From positions 1 to 35,366 of the IMG/VR virus record IMGVR_UViG_3300045996_001175: a stretch of DNA of 35,366 nt. One strand, 5' to 3'. Made by a program: the position numbers and the translations under genes. Shown piece after piece: positions 16,050 to 24,304 of this stretch; position 1 is the stretch's first letter, and each line of letters opens with the position of its first letter. The notes beneath the pieces were generated by a model. The model did not search any database. It was not told the DNA's origin and worked only from the letters and a program-made list of their open reading frames with translations. Source of the DNA: a virus.

Positions 16050-16933
16050 TGCCAGCGGCGCTGGAGGAGATGCAGTTCGAGCTCGAGGACTTCGTCTTCG
16101 GGAACGGCAAGCCTGTCTTCATCGACGCCTCCGGCTTCGACCCCGGCGAGTCCGTCGAGATCCTGCAGGACGGCACCAACCCGATCAACGGGGCGCGCAC
16201 CTGGGGCCGCGACATGCGGGGCCCGAAGACCTGGACCTTCTCGGCGCACGTCGACCAGGTCGACACAGCTACTGCACTCGCCGGCCTGGCCGAGATGGGC
16301 AAGGTGTGGCAGGCGCCGAAGTGGCTGCAGCCGCAGAACGTCGCCATGCTCCGCTACCGAGTCGGCGACCGCACCCGCTGCGTCTTCGGCAAGCCCCGGC
16401 GCTTCTCGCACGCCGTGAACAACAACATCTTGCAGGGGCACCTCCCCCCGGTGGCCACCTTCGACCTGGCCGATCACCGCCACTACGAAGATGCCGAGAA
16501 CGTCCTCGACGTCTCGGTCAGCCCCACCACGCCTGGCGGCTTCGAGGTGCCGATCACCTTCCCCTTCTCCATCGAGCTCGCGGCGACCAGTGTCCGCGCC
16601 GGCGTCTTCTCCGTCGGCGGCGACTGCGACACGCCGGTGATGATCGACTTCGTCGGGCCCCTCACCAACGGCAAGGTCACCATCGGCTCCTTCTTCGAGG
16701 TGGGCTTCGTCGGGACACTGGCCGCCGGCCAGTCGATCACCGTCGATGCCCGGCCGTGGTCGATGGGGGTCTACCGCTCCGGTGGCGGATCCGTCGTGCT
16801 CTCGCGCACGACACGCCTCTCCCGGGCGCTGGTCAGCCCCGGGAGCGGCTACGAGGCCGTGCTGAGCGGGACAGACCAGTCGGGCACCTCCAAGGCCCGG
16901 GTACGATGGCGGAACGCCTACACCACGCTCTGA
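16049..16933 (+). CDS. Distal tail (Dit-like) minor tail protein
   Basis: This 294-residue protein comes straight after the tape measure (TGATG overlap), the standard position of the distal tail protein that forms the ring joining tube to baseplate. The N-terminal half (MQFELEDFVFGNGKPVFIDASGFDPGE in pieces, then GARTWGRDMRGPKTWTF) and the middle (MLRYRVGDRTRCVFGKPRRF, LPPVATFDLADHRHY) match actinophage minor tail proteins of this slot. The C-terminal half is a beta-rich, galectin- or jelly-roll-like region (TFPFSIELAATSV, PVMIDFVGPLTNGKVTIG). Assignment is by order and pattern. Confidence 0.75.
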   Translation: MPAALEEMQFELEDFVFGNGKPVFIDASGFDPGESVEILQDGTNPINGARTWGRDMRGPKTWTFSAHVDQVDTATALAGLAEMGKVWQAPKWLQPQNVAMLRYRVGDRTRCVFGKPRRFSHAVNNNILQGHLPPVATFDLADHRHYEDAENVLDVSVSPTTPGGFEVPITFPFSIELAATSVRAGVFSVGGDCDTPVMIDFVGPLTNGKVTIGSFFEVGFVGTLAAGQSITVDARPWSMGVYRSGGGSVVLSRTTRLSRALVSPGSGYEAVLSGTDQSGTSKARVRWRNAYTTL

Positions 16934-16943
16934 GAGGGCCACC

Positions 16944-17942
16944 ATGGCAGTCGAGAACATCCCTTGGGTGATCAAGGGTGGGAAGCACAGCGAGTTCGCT
17001 GCGCGACGCGTGCTCTTCCACGCCACCGGTGGCGCCGAGGGGGTCTCGAGCATCGGTGACATGCGCGTCCTCCAGCAGAGCGTGGCCGCCGGCTCCGTCA
17101 AGGTCACCCCCGGCTCCTGCGTCATGGTGAACCGCTACCCGGGTGCCCTCAACGAGTCCTACGACGGTCGGAACGCCAGCGACACGACGGTGACCATCGC
17201 CGCCAACGGCTCCGGCTCGACGCGCTACGACCTTGTCATCGCACGGGTCGACGACTGGAACTACGCCGGCCAGCAGGCCACCCCGGGCACCCTCCCCACC
17301 GACACCGTCCCGGCCTTCAAGCTCGCCGTTATCCAAGGCGTCGCCTCGACGACGAAGAAGGCCAGCCAACTGAACCTCGGCTACCCGGCCATCGCCCTGG
17401 CCCGCATCGCGATCCCCGCGGCGACATCGGCCATCACCCAGGCCATGATCACTGACCTGCGCGAGAAGGCCGTGCCCCAGCGCAGGCGCGTGCTCAACAC
17501 TCGCGCCCTCGTCATCGGTGAGGCCGACTCGCTCGACGCCACCGGCGTCGCCGGCGAGCAGTGGCCCAACGTGGCCGGCTGGACCGTGGAGATCCCCGAG
17601 TGGGCGACCCGGGTCCGCATGGTCGCCTCATGGAACGGCGTCAAGGAGGCCGCCGGCTCGTCGCGCTACGGCGTCGTCTGGATCAAGATGGGCAACGGCA
17701 CCGCGACCCCGTTCCAGAGCCAGATGACCGGCTGGGACAACTCGGGAGCGACGCAGATCCTGCGCCGTGACTTCGGGCTCTCCGACGACGTCGCCATCCC
17801 GGCCGTGCACCGTGGCACCTCGATCACGTTCCTGATGATGGGCCGCTCCGTCGGCGGTTCGGGCACCTTCCTGCTCGCCGACGAGTACACCTCGGTGGTC
17901 CTGGACCTCGAGTTCCTTGAGGCGCCGACCGAGGACGTCTAA
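16944..17942 (+). CDS. Minor tail protein
   Basis: This 332-residue protein has its ATG after GAGAGGG, and its TAA overlaps the next ATG. The N-terminal 200 residues (VLFHATGGAEGVSS, GDMRVLQQSVAAGSVKVTPGSCVMVNRYPG, TRYDLVIARVDDWNY, ARIAIPAATSAITQAMITDLRE) resemble the conserved minor tail protein found next to the hub in many actinophages. That domain handles a repeating beta structure and ends with the Ile-Thr-Asp-Leu-Arg motif. The C-terminal 130 residues form a separate beta-rich domain that may contact the cell surface. The receptor is not known. Confidence 0.75.
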   Translation: MAVENIPWVIKGGKHSEFAARRVLFHATGGAEGVSSIGDMRVLQQSVAAGSVKVTPGSCVMVNRYPGALNESYDGRNASDTTVTIAANGSGSTRYDLVIARVDDWNYAGQQATPGTLPTDTVPAFKLAVIQGVASTTKKASQLNLGYPAIALARIAIPAATSAITQAMITDLREKAVPQRRRVLNTRALVIGEADSLDATGVAGEQWPNVAGWTVEIPEWATRVRMVASWNGVKEAAGSSRYGVVWIKMGNGTATPFQSQMTGWDNSGATQILRRDFGLSDDVAIPAVHRGTSITFLMMGRSVGGSGTFLLADEYTSVVLDLEFLEAPTEDV

Positions 17943-19078
17943 TGGCCGACTGGCGCTACCTGGCCTACCGGCTGAACGGTGACGGCACCGAGACCCTCCT
18001 CGACCCCGAGCTCCCCCTGCAGGGGGTGCAACTCACTGACGTCGTCTCGGGCCCCGCCGGGCTCTCCGCGCGCATCGAGCCGGCGGCTGCGCGCCTTCTC
18101 GGTCCCGACGGGAACCCGATCATCCAGCGCTACTCGACGGCCATCTACGCCGAGAACGACAACCAGATCGTGTCCGGCACCATCGTCACCGACACCGCAC
18201 GCACCGGCAGCGAGCTCGGCATCACCGGGACTGGCTTTGCCGGTTTCCCCAAGAACGAGCCGTACGACGGCGACACAAACTTCGTGCAGACGGACCCCCT
18301 CGACATCTACCGGCACGTCTGGGCGTGGCTGCAGGGCCGCCCACGGCGCAACCTGGGCGTTACCCTCGGAAGCACCAAGGTCGGGCGGCTCATCGGCACC
18401 GTGCTGACGCAGGTCGAGTTCGACTCGGCCGCCGGCCCTGTGTCGTTCGAGGCGGGCCCCGTCAAGCTCAACTGGTGGGACGTCGACGACCTCGGCGACT
18501 TCCTCGACAAGCTCGCCACCGAGCAGGACTTCGACTACGTCGAGAAGCACACCTGGTCGGGCGAGTTCGTCTCCCACCGTATCGAGTTCGGCGTCCCCCG
18601 CATCGGCAAGCGTCGTGACGACCTGCGCTTCGTCGTCGGCGAGAACGTGCTCGTGCAGCCATCCGAGAACTTCGCCAGCGGCTCCTACGCCTCCGAGGTC
18701 ATCGTCCGCGGGGCCGGCGAGGGGCGCACCATGATCCGCGGCTTCGCGTCGCGCACCGGCGAGGGCCGCCTGGGTCGCACCGTCATCGTCGAGGACAAGA
18801 GCCTCAAGTCGGTCACGGCCGCGAACCTGCGCGCGCGCAAGGAGCTCGCGATGCGCTCCGGCAACGCCGAGATCTCGGACATCGTCGTCAAGGAGATGAG
18901 CGACCACCTATACCCGCGCCTGGGTGCCTGGCAGGAGGGTGACGACATCGAGCTCTTCGGCGAGGGTGAGTGGGGTTCGGAGAGCGCCTGGTACCGCGTG
19001 CTCTCGACGACCATCACCCCCAACGACCTCTCGGCGGCCCGGCTGGCCGTCGTGCGGGCCGATATGATCCCTGCATGA
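17942..19078 (+). CDS. Tail hub / tail-associated minor tail protein
   Basis: This 378-residue protein begins at an ATG sharing its A with the upstream TAA. Its layout fits tail-associated hub proteins of the gp37-like actinophage group. An N-terminal beta domain (GVQLTDVVSGPAGLSARIEP) leads to DPLDIYRHVWAWLQGRP, a helix-containing middle domain (NWWDVDDLGDFLDKLATEQDFDYVEK in pieces) and a C-terminal domain (SYASEVIVRGAGEGRTMIRGFA, LRARKELAMRSGNAEISDIVV). The gene overlaps the next one by 4 nt. No peptidase motif is seen in it; in this phage the peptidase-like domain is in the tape measure instead. Confidence 0.78.
   Translation: MADWRYLAYRLNGDGTETLLDPELPLQGVQLTDVVSGPAGLSARIEPAAARLLGPDGNPIIQRYSTAIYAENDNQIVSGTIVTDTARTGSELGITGTGFAGFPKNEPYDGDTNFVQTDPLDIYRHVWAWLQGRPRRNLGVTLGSTKVGRLIGTVLTQVEFDSAAGPVSFEAGPVKLNWWDVDDLGDFLDKLATEQDFDYVEKHTWSGEFVSHRIEFGVPRIGKRRDDLRFVVGENVLVQPSENFASGSYASEVIVRGAGEGRTMIRGFASRTGEGRLGRTVIVEDKSLKSVTAANLRARKELAMRSGNAEISDIVVKEMSDHLYPRLGAWQEGDDIELFGEGEWGSESAWYRVLSTTITPNDLSAARLAVVRADMIPA
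19063..19068 (+). promoter_or_regulatory. Putative -10 element giving a leaderless fibre mRNA
   Basis: TATGAT ends exactly 6 nt before ATG 19075 and lies within the last codons of the hub gene. There is no Shine-Dalgarno. The ATGA overlap with the hub stop would also allow translational coupling, so both modes are possible. Confidence 0.4.
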
Positions 19079-22000
19079 GCGACCCGCAGACGCGCCGGCT
19101 CGCGACTCTCCTGGCCGACAAGACGAACCAACGGGGCTCGCAACTGGCCTTCTCCTCCCTCGAGGACGGGGCTATCCGCGAGTTCGACGTCGGGGGCGCC
19201 CTCGTCGCCATGTATGGCGCGCAGTGGGACGGCACCCACACCGCCGCCTCCCTCAACGGCCCCACCCCGCCACACCCATCAGCGCCTATCGTGGCGGGCG
19301 TCCCCGGCGGCCTGCTGGTTGGCTGGGACGGCTTCTTCGCCGATGGTCCGACCGTCGTTGCCCCCATGGATTTCGCTCGCGTCGACGTCTCCGTCGGTCC
19401 CGTTGGGTTCGACCCCATCGCCACCCCACCTACCACCGCCTTCATGTCCCCTCGAGGCGGCTCGGTCTTCATCTCCAAGGCGGTCGGCACCTACGAGGTG
19501 GCGCTCATCACGCGCACCCAGTCTGGCGGCGCGTCAACGGTCTCGACCATCGTCAGCGGCACCGCCGCGGCTCTCACCGGCACCGCCGAGGACGCCACCG
19601 CGCGTGCGCTCGCGCAGCAGGCCATCGACGATGCGGCCGCAGCCGCCGCAGCGGCCGCCGCCGCGCAGATCGCCGCTGACGCGGCCGCCACCATCTACCG
19701 CCAGGCAACCGCCCCGGCTTCCGGCATGGTCGCCAACGACATGTGGATCGACTCCGACGACGGGCTGCTCTATGTCTACGTCGGCAGCACCTGGACCCTC
19801 TCGGCCGACCAGCGGATCGCCGACCTGGTCACGACCACCGGTACCAAGATCACCCTCTTCGCCCAGGCCTCGGCCCCCACGACGACCGGACGCACCGAGG
19901 GCGACATCTGGGTCGACACCGACGACGGCAACAAGGTCTACGTCTGGACCTGGGGTGGCACCGGCTGGACCGCGCGCACTTTCGGGTCCGCCGCGATCAG
20001 CGCCACCGCACGCCAGCTTGGCGCCGTGACCATCTATCGCCAGAGCACCGCCCCCGCCTCAGGCATGATCACGAACGACCTGTGGGTCGACTCCGACGAT
20101 GGCCTGCTGTACATCTACACCGGCACCTGGACCCTCTCGGCCGACCAGCGCATCGCGACCCTCGTGACGTCCAACGCCACCAAGATCACGCTCTTCACGC
20201 AGACCTCCGCACCCTCGACGAGTGGGCGCACCAATGGTGACATCTGGATCGACACCGATGACGGCAACCTGATCTACATCTGGACCGGCACCTGGGAGAA
20301 CAAGCGCGACACCACCATCGCCGCTGCGGATGCTAAGGCCGTGCAGGCCCTCGCGGATGCCGCGACCGCGGCTGCTGCAGCGGCCGCCGCCTCGGGGGCC
20401 GCCCAGACGGCCCTGGACTCGGCCAACGGCAAGAACTCGGTCACGCACTCGACGACCGCTCCGACCAACGAGGCCAACGTCATCGACGACGTGTGGTTCG
20501 TGCGTGACGCCGAGGGCAACATCGTCGGGCAGTACGTGGGGCTGGGTGGGACCTCCTGGGCGCCGATCAAGATCACCCATCAGGTGATCGCGTCGGTCGA
20601 CCTCGGTACCGCCACCGTCGGGAAGCTCGCCGCCAACTTCATCGAGAGTGGTGTCCTCGACGCCGCCATCGCCATGACCGGCTACCTGCTCGCCGGCAAC
20701 CCGGCCGGCGCGCGCGTCGTCATCGACGACGCCGGCATCCGTCAGTACACCGCGGCCGGTGCGATCCTCGTCAACATTCCCACGGACCCGCTGCTGCCGG
20801 CCCAGTTCGAGGGCACGGTCCTCGCGTCGTCGATGACCATCCTCAACAACTTCGCCCTGCGCGGGGTCGACAACGAGATCTCCAAGGGTGCCCGACTGGC
20901 ACTGAGCAGCGGCACCACATCCCCGACGAGCCCGCCCTCAATCGCCGTCGGTTACCAGACCTACGACCCGGCGCGCTGGAACTACCTCTTCATCCCGGCG
21001 GGTGTGCACGGTGACGTCGATGACTCGCCCGACGTCATCGGGGCGATGTTCTTCTTCGGCTACGGCAAGTTCATCGGCAAGTCGGGCGCCTACTGGAGCG
21101 GGGCCGAGTACACCGACTCCACCGGCACCAAGCGGAACATGTGGGGCCAGATGGGGGCGGCCTCGCCGGTGGCCGTCGGTGGCGCGGAGCGGCTCGTGGT
21201 GCGCTCTATCTACACCTCGGGCAACGGCGCTACGGCCGCCGGTCAGATCGGCTCCTTCGACCTCGCCCCGATGAACAGCAGCGGCACCGCCGCGCCGCTG
21301 CTCAAGACCTCGATCCCCGTCGTTGTCGACTCGCTCAGCTTCTACGTCCGGCTCGGGCGCGTGTTCTCCGGCGTGGGCTCGACGCTCTACAACGACCGCG
21401 TGGCCATGGCCATGCTCGGCTGGAACGGCACCACCTACGAGAACGGGATGATCCACCTTCGGCAGTACACGGTCACGGACAGCGCAATCGGCTTCGCCGC
21501 CGGGGCGACCAGCGTGACCGTTGTCAGCCCGCTCGCTGCCGGTGAGGAGCTCATCGGCGTGACCCATGGATCCTCGGACAAGCTCGGGTATCCCGGTGCG
21601 GCCCAGTATCTTTGGCTGCTCCACGGCAAGAACAAGACCTACGCCTACAACGCCCTGGCCACCTCTAGGCTGCCGGAGTATGACTTCCCGACCCCGGCCG
21701 GTGCGGCGCGGATGATGGCCTGGGGGTCGGTGCTCAACAACGGCTTCGTCGGCTTCCGCACCACCTCCCACTCCGACGTCAGCGTCGTCACGAAGCTCAC
21801 CAACAACCACTGGTTTACCGGCACCTCGGACAAGTGGTGGGTCTCGAGCACCTGGTACGACTCCGACGTCACTGACAGCACCCATGAGAGCACCCAGGGC
21901 CCGCGCGCCAGCATCACGATGAAGAAGCGTGCCGGCCTCGTGATCACCGTGCCGCCCTACCCCGAACGGCCGACCCCGACGACGACCGACGACGTCATCG

Positions 22001-22686
22001 CGGCACGGGTCTACCTCGCGCGCGGCACGAACGACCCAGGCCGCACCAACATGGAGCGCGTCGCCGAGCTCACCGCCCCGAACCGTTCCGGCAGCGTCGG
22101 CAACTTCACCTTCCCGGCCGGGGCCGCCGCCTCACCGCCACCGGCCGCGAGCAACTTCCCCGCCAGCGCCCCCGCACGCGTCTCATCGGCCGACGACGTC
22201 GGCTGGATCCTCACCGGCGACGGCAAGGCCACCCTCGCCGGGGTCGAGTTCGACGCCGTGCGACCGGGGTTCAAGGCGACCTCGATGCGCCCGCAGGACA
22301 CGGGGCTGGTCGGCACCGCGCAGACGACGACCTCGACGTCGATGGTGCATCACACCAGTGGCCCCAGCATCGTCTTCACGGCCCCACCGTCTGGCGTGGT
22401 GCGCGTCGACGGATCGTTCTTCCTCAAGAGCAGCGTCGACGGCCAGTTCACCGAGGCCGCGGTCTTCCTGCGCACCGGCGGTACGGTCACCGGTGGCACC
22501 CTGGTCGACACCCAGATCGCAGCCACCAACTACAACGTCCAGTGGGTCCGCAGCGCTGGGTACGCGGTCTTCACGGGCCTCACCCCGGGTTCGACCTACC
22601 ACGTCTATGTCGGCTTCAAGTCCGGCACCGGGACGAACACCGCCTCGATCTCGACGGGTCGCCTGACCCTGACCCCGCTGCCGTAG
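19075..22686 (+). CDS. Large tail fibre / minor tail protein with internal repeats
   Basis: This 1203-residue protein has an N-terminal part (MSDPQTRRLATLLADKTNQRGSQ in pieces, PRGGSVFISKAVGTYEVALI) that probably anchors it to the hub. Ala-rich helical stretches lie at about residues 180-205 and 420-450. Between them is a repeat region with two copies of a roughly 100-residue block beginning TIYRQxTAPASGM. Each copy holds two NDxWxDSDDGLLYxY / GDIWxDTDDGN modules, which look like small beta-structures with Asp-rich, possibly calcium-binding, turns. After residue 500 comes a fibre shaft (VDLGTATVGKLAANFIESGVLDA) and a large beta-rich head that may bind the host. Translation starts at ATG 19075, which has no ribosome site. 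Confidence 0.8.
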   Translation: MSDPQTRRLATLLADKTNQRGSQLAFSSLEDGAIREFDVGGALVAMYGAQWDGTHTAASLNGPTPPHPSAPIVAGVPGGLLVGWDGFFADGPTVVAPMDFARVDVSVGPVGFDPIATPPTTAFMSPRGGSVFISKAVGTYEVALITRTQSGGASTVSTIVSGTAAALTGTAEDATARALAQQAIDDAAAAAAAAAAAQIAADAAATIYRQATAPASGMVANDMWIDSDDGLLYVYVGSTWTLSADQRIADLVTTTGTKITLFAQASAPTTTGRTEGDIWVDTDDGNKVYVWTWGGTGWTARTFGSAAISATARQLGAVTIYRQSTAPASGMITNDLWVDSDDGLLYIYTGTWTLSADQRIATLVTSNATKITLFTQTSAPSTSGRTNGDIWIDTDDGNLIYIWTGTWENKRDTTIAAADAKAVQALADAATAAAAAAAASGAAQTALDSANGKNSVTHSTTAPTNEANVIDDVWFVRDAEGNIVGQYVGLGGTSWAPIKITHQVIASVDLGTATVGKLAANFIESGVLDAAIAMTGYLLAGNPAGARVVIDDAGIRQYTAAGAILVNIPTDPLLPAQFEGTVLASSMTILNNFALRGVDNEISKGARLALSSGTTSPTSPPSIAVGYQTYDPARWNYLFIPAGVHGDVDDSPDVIGAMFFFGYGKFIGKSGAYWSGAEYTDSTGTKRNMWGQMGAASPVAVGGAERLVVRSIYTSGNGATAAGQIGSFDLAPMNSSGTAAPLLKTSIPVVVDSLSFYVRLGRVFSGVGSTLYNDRVAMAMLGWNGTTYENGMIHLRQYTVTDSAIGFAAGATSVTVVSPLAAGEELIGVTHGSSDKLGYPGAAQYLWLLHGKNKTYAYNALATSRLPEYDFPTPAGAARMMAWGSVLNNGFVGFRTTSHSDVSVVTKLTNNHWFTGTSDKWWVSSTWYDSDVTDSTHESTQGPRASITMKKRAGLVITVPPYPERPTPTTTDDVIAARVYLARGTNDPGRTNMERVAELTAPNRSGSVGNFTFPAGAAASPPPAASNFPASAPARVSSADDVGWILTGDGKATLAGVEFDAVRPGFKATSMRPQDTGLVGTAQTTTSTSMVHHTSGPSIVFTAPPSGVVRVDGSFFLKSSVDGQFTEAAVFLRTGGTVTGGTLVDTQIAATNYNVQWVRSAGYAVFTGLTPGSTYHVYVGFKSGTGTNTASISTGRLTLTPLP
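19690..20310 (+). repeat. Duplicated fibre block (about 100 codons, two copies)
   Basis: Copy 1 starts near 19690 and copy 2 near 20029. Both encode IYRQxTAPASGM, then a WxDSDDGLLYxY segment, TWTLSADQRIA, TKITLFxQxSAP and GRTxGDIWxDTDDGN. The copies differ by many silent and conservative changes, so the duplication is not recent. Each copy contains two related half-modules of about 45 residues. A fifth, degenerate module (TAPTNEANVIDDVWFVRDAEG) lies just downstream. Confidence 0.8.
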
Positions 22687-22694
22687 GAGGAGCC

Positions 22695-22913
22695 ATGGCC
22701 ACCATCACCCTCAACATCCCCGACGCCGTCGTGCCTCGCGTGGTCGACGCACTGTGCGCGGCCGGGCACTGGAGCGAGGACCTTGGTGTCACGCGAGCCG
22801 CCTTCGCGAAGCAGGAGGTCGCCCGCATGGTCCGTGAGCGCGTCGTGGCCATCGAGACAGAGCAGGCGCGTCGCGCAGCAGAGGTCCATCCTCCTGAGCC
22901 CGATGTCACCTGA
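22695..22913 (+). CDS. Small helical protein downstream of the fibre
   Basis: This 72-residue protein starts at ATG 22695, after GGAGGAG. It begins with a strand (MATITLNIPDAVVPRVVDAL), then AAGHWSEDLGVTRAAFAKQEVARMVRERVVAIETEQARR, a long charged helix. Proteins of this pattern are common in tail or lysis regions of actinophages, but none I know has a tested role. It is the last gene before a probable new transcription start at 22921. Confidence 0.65.
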   Translation: MATITLNIPDAVVPRVVDALCAAGHWSEDLGVTRAAFAKQEVARMVRERVVAIETEQARRAAEVHPPEPDVT

Positions 22914-22920
22914 TCTCCTT

Positions 22921-22926
22921 TACACT
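22921..22926 (+). promoter_or_regulatory. Putative -10 element giving a leaderless membrane-protein mRNA
   Basis: TACACT lies in the 19-nt gap before ATG 22933. It ends exactly 6 nt upstream of the start codon, and no Shine-Dalgarno exists. Confidence 0.5.
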
Positions 22927-22932
22927 CGAGAT

Positions 22933-23367
22933 ATGCCGACCCCCGCACACCAGCGCGCCCGCCTCATTGGCACGGTCGGCGCCGCTGTTGCGCACGGAGC
23001 TCTCGCCATCCTCGCCGGCCTCGACCTCCTCGACTACACGGTGCCGACCAGGTACCCGCTGATCGACCTCGTCGCCGGGGATCATGTCTGGATCTGGATC
23101 CACTCCCTCGTGGCGATCCTGCTGTTGGTGAGCCTCCACTGGCGACACCGCCCCCGGGCGGCCGTCGACCACATGCCGTGGCCAGCGGTGGCCTGCTCAA
23201 TCGCGTTCGCCGCCATGGTCACCTGGGCTTTCTTCAATCTCCTGTGGGGGCTCTCGGCGCTTCGACCGGTATCCTTGGCAGGGCCGGTCCTCGCATTCAT
23301 TGTTGGTGCCGGAGAACACCTCCTGGCGACCGCCTGGAACCGAGGATCACACATCAGGAGTCAGTGA
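22933..23367 (+). CDS. Four-helix membrane protein
   Basis: This 144-residue protein has four predicted membrane segments: about residues 9-29 (GAAVAHGALAILAGLDLL), 50-72 (WIWIHSLVAILLLVSL), 84-108 (AVACSIAFAAMVTWAFFNLLWGL in pieces) and 112-134 (AGPVLAFIVGAGEHLLATAW). A basic segment (HWRHRPRAAVDH) joins the second and third. The stop overlaps the next ATG. It lies between two tail fibre genes rather than in the lysis cassette. It could be a holin or antiholin, or act in superinfection exclusion, but nothing in the sequence decides. The start has no ribosome site and fits a leaderless mRNA. Confidence 0.7.
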   Translation: MPTPAHQRARLIGTVGAAVAHGALAILAGLDLLDYTVPTRYPLIDLVAGDHVWIWIHSLVAILLLVSLHWRHRPRAAVDHMPWPAVACSIAFAAMVTWAFFNLLWGLSALRPVSLAGPVLAFIVGAGEHLLATAWNRGSHIRSQ

Positions 23368-23618
23368 TGGGGACGCTGGACGGTGGCACCATCAGCGCCC
23401 TCCTCATCGGCTTCACGAGCCTCATCACCTTCCTCCTGAGCCAGAACTCGGCCAAGGCCCGGGAGCAGCGCCGGCGCATGCGGGTCCTGACGAAGCGCGA
23501 CATCGCCTGGAGCTCGTGGGGCCACAGGGTGCTCGTGTGGGCCGCGGGTCACGGCTATGACGACATCCCGAAGCAGCCCGCCATCCTGACCGAGGATGAT
23601 GACGAAGAGGCCGTCTGA
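23367..23618 (+). CDS. Small single-span membrane protein
   Basis: This 83-residue protein starts at an ATG overlapping the upstream TGA, with AGGAG nearby. Residues 8-26 (TISALLIGFTSLITFLLSQ) form one membrane helix, followed by a basic stretch (KAREQRRRMRVLTKRD) and an acidic end (EDDDEEAV). The pattern suggests an N-terminus outside and a cytoplasmic C-terminus. It resembles short membrane proteins annotated as holin-like in other phages. Its co-translation with the four-helix protein suggests they act together. Confidence 0.62.
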   Translation: MGTLDGGTISALLIGFTSLITFLLSQNSAKAREQRRRMRVLTKRDIAWSSWGHRVLVWAAGHGYDDIPKQPAILTEDDDEEAV

Positions 23619-23623
23619 CCCGC

Positions 23624-23629
23624 TAGACT
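23624..23629 (+). promoter_or_regulatory. Putative -10 element (TAGACT)
   Basis: TAGACT lies 5 nt after the preceding stop codon. It would yield a leader of about 28 nt holding AAGGAG (23649-23654) before ATG 23664. An identical TAGACT precedes the endolysin at 27313. Confidence 0.4.
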
Positions 23630-23663
23630 GACCGTGCCTCGCCCGCAGAAGGAGAACATCCCG

Positions 23664-23855
23664 ATGAGCACCACCGAAGAGCAGTCTGTGATCGAGCCGT
23701 TGAAGCTGACGGTCAAAGCTGTCGGCATCGTCTACGACGCTGACGGCAACGAGATCGGCCGCTCCCCGGTGACGCTCACTGGGGAGGCCTCCAGCCCTGA
23801 GCATGCCAAGCAGATCGCTGCCGAGCTCGGGACGACTTACACGGATGAGGAGTAG
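23664..23855 (+). CDS. Small acidic protein, unknown
   Basis: This 63-residue protein begins at ATG 23664, nine bases after AAGGAG. A GTG at 23634 in the same frame lies only 4 nt from the -10-like hexamer and would probably not be in the mRNA as a usable start. The sequence has a beta-like centre (LKLTVKAVGIVYDADGNEIG) and an acidic tail. It may be an accessory of the adjacent tail gene. I do not recognise the family. Confidence 0.6.
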   Translation: MSTTEEQSVIEPLKLTVKAVGIVYDADGNEIGRSPVTLTGEASSPEHAKQIAAELGTTYTDEE

Positions 23856-23858
23856 GAC

Positions 23859-24239
23859 ATGGCACGAGGTTTCGCGGCGGCAATCGTCAACGCGTTCCTG
23901 GACACGAACTTCGGCACCACCTGGGTGAAGCTCCACATCGGAGACCCGGGCGCCGCTGGAGCGTCAAACCCTTCGGCGGGCGACTCGACCCGCAAGCAGG
24001 CCACGATGGGCGCCGCAGCGGCGGGCGTCAAGGCCATGACCGGCACCGCCGGCCCCTGGACCCACGGCAGTGCGTCGGGCGCCGGCACCGAGACGATCAG
24101 CGACGTGTCGCTGCACACGGCAAGCACCGCTGGCACCTTCAACGCCTCCGGTGCGCTCACCACGCCACAGCCGTGGTCGGGCACCAACACCTTCGTCCTC
24201 CAGACTCTCTCCGTCTCCGGCGCTCCGCTCGCGGCCTGA
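23859..24239 (+). CDS. Tail fibre-associated protein (Gp80-like)
   Basis: This 126-residue protein shows FLDTNFGTTWVKLHIGDPGAAG near its N-terminus, followed by SAGDSTRKQATM and a beta-rich remainder (ETISDVSLHTAST, LTTPQPWSGTNTFVLQTLSVSG). The KLHxGDPGAAG pattern is shared by small actinophage tail proteins placed next to fibres. It starts 4 nt after the previous stop and is closed by a hairpin at 24249-24286. A structural role at the tail tip is inferred from family and position. Confidence 0.7.
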   Translation: MARGFAAAIVNAFLDTNFGTTWVKLHIGDPGAAGASNPSAGDSTRKQATMGAAAAGVKAMTGTAGPWTHGSASGAGTETISDVSLHTASTAGTFNASGALTTPQPWSGTNTFVLQTLSVSGAPLAA

Positions 24240-24248
24240 TCGGACGCC

Positions 24249-24286
24249 CCGAGAGCCCGCTCGCCTGAGGGTGGGCGGGCTCTCGG
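24249..24286 (+). terminator. Hairpin terminator between two fibre genes
   Basis: CCGAGAGCCCGC (24249-24260) pairs with GCGGGCTCTCGG (24275-24286) around a 14-nt loop. The next gene's strong ribosome site (AGAGGAGGTGA) begins 4 nt later, and no -10-like hexamer is obvious between them. The stem may act on mRNA stability or attenuate the fibre gene as much as terminate. Confidence 0.65.
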
Positions 24287-24304
24287 CCTGAGAGGAGGTG
24301 AACC

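Noticed and set aside
23634-23855. GTG start at 23634 for the small acidic protein
   Set aside because: Only 4 nt from the -10-like hexamer. ATG 23664 has an AAGGAG at good spacing.
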